16,386 nt of DNA from JAHEDH01 sp965364515 (lineage in GTDB: Bacteria > Actinomycetota > Acidimicrobiia > Spongiisociales > ZC4RG35). Both the position numbers and the translations under genes were made by a program. The notes under the pieces are model-generated. The model saw nothing but the letters and a program-made list of their open reading frames with translations. It was not told the DNA's origin and ran no database searches. Location: assembly GCA_965364515.1 (NCBI GenBank), contig CBDTXZ010000057.1, forward strand, positions 1 through 16,386, in the 5' to 3' direction. Below, in pieces: positions 14,279 through 16,386 of this stretch (the first letter of the stretch is position 1; each line of letters opens with the position of its first letter).

Positions 14279-15315
14279 ACCCGGTGCTGGCACGTGAGAC
14301 GAAAGAACGTTTTCGTGGCAAGCGAGCCATGCCGTGGCTGCTGATCGTCTGGATCCTCGCAATCGGCCTGATCGCCTATCTGCTCTTCGTCGCCGCCCGA
14401 GAGATCGCTCAGTCACAATTCGGTCTTGGTCAGGCTCTCGCCTCCGGCTTCATGGGGCGGTTTCTCTTCGAGTCGATGACCATTCTCGTCGTGACGGCGG
14501 TCGTGATGGTCGTCCCGGGCTTGACCGCGCTCTCGATCGTGGGGGAGCGGGAACGTCAGACATTCCATCTGCTCCAGGTCACACAGATGAGTCCGATGCA
14601 GCTGGTGGTCGGCAAACTGACCTCTTCGATCGCCTACTTCGGCATTCTCGTGATCGCCGTCCTGCCGATCATCGCGATGCCGATGATCTTCGGTGGTACC
14701 ACGCTCACCGATGTCGCGATCGCCCTGGCGTTCATCTCACTGCTCGCGGTCACACTCGGCTCCATTTCGATGTGGATGTCGGCGAGAGCGAAATCGAGCC
14801 GGGCGGCGGTGGCGATGTCCTACGTGATCGCGTTCCTGATCGCTTTCCTCAGTTTCGCCGGCCTCGGTGCCGAGTACTTCTTCGCACTCAACGATCAGGG
14901 GAGGCTTCCGGAAGAAGGTGTGGAGTCGGTGTTTGCGCTCGCCAACCCCTACTTCGGCCTGGTGTCGGCGGTGGAGGCTCCGCTCGAGGTTGGTCAGGAC
15001 CGGTTCTTCGCGAGTCCGTACACACCACTCGAATTGCATCTGTTCGCTCGACAGGGAGCCGGCGGTGCGGTCGATCTCGGCGTCGGGATCGAACCGGGGG
15101 TGATCCGGATCGAGGACGGCCGACAGTTCGTGAACTACACCCGCCCACCGCTGTGGATCTACACCGTCGTCCTCTACACCTTCTTCACGGGTCTCTCGCT
15201 CTGGCGGGCGACTGCCATCGTCACCGCTCCGGCGACGAGGGTTCGGATGAGGGGTGGCTCCAAACAAGAAGCCCAGACGTCTCCAGCGCAGGAGGTCGAC
15301 GATGCCGCTTCCTGA
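14275..15315 (+). CDS. ABC-2 type exporter permease
   Basis: Membrane subunit of 346 residues paired with the ATPase immediately upstream, whose stop it overlaps (ATGA). Hydrophobic helices are visible at about 20-41 (WLLIVWILAIGLIAYLLFVA), 66-88 (SMTILVVTAVVMVVPGL), 117-139, 145-166, 178-198 and 310-330. After helix 2 comes SIVGERERQTFHLLQVTQMSP (87-107), the short cytoplasmic coupling helix typical of ABC-2 permeases. A larger loop of about 110 residues lies between helices 5 and 6, probably outside the membrane. The C-terminus is hydrophilic. The gene overlaps the next one by 14 bases. Substrate unknown; the neighbours suggest envelope-linked export. Confidence 0.92.
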   Translation: MNPVLARETKERFRGKRAMPWLLIVWILAIGLIAYLLFVAAREIAQSQFGLGQALASGFMGRFLFESMTILVVTAVVMVVPGLTALSIVGERERQTFHLLQVTQMSPMQLVVGKLTSSIAYFGILVIAVLPIIAMPMIFGGTTLTDVAIALAFISLLAVTLGSISMWMSARAKSSRAAVAMSYVIAFLIAFLSFAGLGAEYFFALNDQGRLPEEGVESVFALANPYFGLVSAVEAPLEVGQDRFFASPYTPLELHLFARQGAGGAVDLGVGIEPGVIRIEDGRQFVNYTRPPLWIYTVVLYTFFTGLSLWRATAIVTAPATRVRMRGGSKQEAQTSPAQEVDDAAS

Positions 15316-16386
15316 TCCGATCCGGAGCCTGATCGAGGCTGGCCGTCGTCGACTCACGTTGATGTGGTTGCTGTCGGCGGTGGTTGTCGCGCTCGCCGTG
15401 GCAGGTGCTGTGGCAGCCATGCTCATCGGTATCTCCCAGGTGTTCGTCGTCTTGTGGGCCGAACCGGTCGCGTGGACGGTCGTCGGCGTCGCCGGATCGG
15501 CTGGCGTGATCGCCGTCCTCACAAGGATTCCCAGTCGCGAGCGGGCCGCGCTCGAGATCGACCGGCGGCTCGGCGGCTTCGATCGGGTGACGACGGCGCT
15601 CGAGTTGACGGCGAGCGACACCGACCTGTCCGAATCGGAACGGCGTGCGGTCGAGTCCGCCGAGGCCTGGTCTTCCGGTCGAGGAGTCGACGGCCTCGGA
15701 AGCGTGATCCCCAGGCGTCCACTCCCGCACCTGGCGGCTCTGACTCTCGCAGCCGCGGTCGTGCTCAGTCTGCTGCCTTCGGTCACCGATTCGGCGGTCG
15801 CCGACATCAGAGCCGACCGAGAGCGCATTGCGAGCGAGGCGGACCGGATCGATGAGCTGGCCGATGAGGCTCCGGAGCAGGTTGCCGCGGAGTTGGAGGC
15901 TCTCGCCGAGGAACTGCGCGCTGCGGACTCCATCCCCGAGGCCCTCGAGCTCCTCGGCGAGGCTCGTGAGGAGCTCTTGGCGGCGCTCGATCCCGGAGGG
16001 CTCGCAAAGAAGACCGCCCTGTCGGGCCTCGAACAGTCTCTCGGGGCCGATCCGATCGCCGATGGTGCCACGGCCGCCGATCAGCTCGAGTCCCTGATCG
16101 GGGATCTCGACGACCTGTCGTACGACGACGCGATGGCGGCCGCCGACGAGTTGGCGCAACGCTCCGAGGACTTTGCCGGGGTCGACGAGCAGTTGAGCGA
16201 GGCTTTGAAGGCAGCCGCCCGAGGGCTGCGGGTCCTTGCGAACGGCGGGACTGCCCGTGAAGCCACGGAGAACGCTCTGCAGACGGCGGCGGATGCAGCC
16301 CGTCGGGTCGCAGGCGAGGTTTCCGAGTCCGGTTCCCGCTCCGCCGCCGCCGGTGATCTGCGAGATGCCCAGCGCCGCCTCGACGG
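15302..16386 (+). CDS. Membrane protein with long helical domain, 3' end cut by window edge
   Basis: The visible 361 residues start with a membrane hairpin (about 20-52 and 57-75). A segment RAALEIDRRLGGFDRVTTALEL (81-102) follows, then a third membrane helix (about 142-162). After it come about 200 residues rich in Ala, Glu, Asp and Leu with heptad-like patterns (for example EQVAAELEALAEELRAAD and EALELLGEAREELLAAL), which should form long helices or coiled coils. It resembles large DUF4175-like membrane proteins found in operons with MoxR ATPases and DUF58 proteins, but that is recollection only and the rest of the gene lies outside. AGGAGG (15290-15295) sits 6 bases before the ATG. The 14-base overlap with the permease gene suggests one operon. 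Confidence 0.82.
   Translation, partial: MPLPDPIRSLIEAGRRRLTLMWLLSAVVVALAVAGAVAAMLIGISQVFVVLWAEPVAWTVVGVAGSAGVIAVLTRIPSRERAALEIDRRLGGFDRVTTALELTASDTDLSESERRAVESAEAWSSGRGVDGLGSVIPRRPLPHLAALTLAAAVVLSLLPSVTDSAVADIRADRERIASEADRIDELADEAPEQVAAELEALAEELRAADSIPEALELLGEAREELLAALDPGGLAKKTALSGLEQSLGADPIADGATAADQLESLIGDLDDLSYDDAMAAADELAQRSEDFAGVDEQLSEALKAAARGLRVLANGGTAREATENALQTAADAARRVAGEVSESGSRSAAAGDLRDAQRRLD

Noticed and set aside
1..16386. High frequency of GATC/CGATCG motifs as a possible methylation or restriction signal
   Set aside because: Frequent GAT, ATC and CGN codons with GC-rich third positions can explain it; no clustering at specific sites was seen.
1..16386. CRISPR arrays, tRNA genes, insertion sequences, phage or plasmid genes
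   Set aside because: No direct-repeat array, cloverleaf, transposase or integrase motif was found; the window is almost fully coding for housekeeping and envelope functions.

Overview
The window is GC-rich, densely packed bacterial DNA with strong GC bias at third codon positions. Gene content and style suggest an actinomycete-type bacterium: a group III phosphofructokinase, a lipoprotein L,D-transpeptidase, and several TAnnnT boxes placed 6-9 bases before a start codon, as in leaderless transcripts. A member of Acidimicrobiia is a reasonable guess, but no rRNA or marker gene fixes this. I see no tRNA, rRNA, insertion sequence, integrase or CRISPR array.

Region 1 (1-3225, minus strand): an S9 prolyl-oligopeptidase-type peptidase, then a thiamine pyrophosphokinase, then the N-terminal two thirds of a lipoprotein L,D-transpeptidase that runs off the left edge. 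A perfect 11-bp inverted repeat lies between the peptidase and thiN.

Region 2 (3336-9297, plus strand): a sugar-phosphate block. It holds three different phosphofructokinase paralogues, a class I (FbaB/DhnA-type) fructose-bisphosphate aldolase, and a one-chain [4Fe-4S] L-serine dehydratase. The three kinases carry three different phosphoryl-donor signatures: GGNGS with ASIDND, GGDDT with KTMDND (pyrophosphate type), and GGDGT with KTIDND (group III ATP type). They are clearly separate lineages and not recent tandem copies. Together they could set the direction and energy cost of the fructose-6-phosphate/fructose-1,6-bisphosphate step, with the aldolase next in the pathway and serine dehydratase feeding pyruvate.

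Region 3 (9301-11185): an ATP-grasp ligase of unknown substrate on the minus strand, diverging across 49 bp from an NfuA-like Fe-S carrier. The serine dehydratase and ATP-grasp genes converge with only 3 bp between their stop codons.

Region 4 (11250 to right edge, plus strand): four tightly coupled genes (ATGA overlaps and a 14-base overlap). They encode a secreted-domain membrane protein of unknown function, an ABC-2 exporter ATPase, its permease, and the start of a membrane protein with a long helical domain. This looks like the front end of an envelope or export operon that continues outside the window.

There is no gene-free stretch longer than about 160 bases. The best candidates for something unusual are the three-kinase cassette, the Asn-for-Asp change in the first kinase, and a 29-codon leader ORF that may be coupled to the third kinase.
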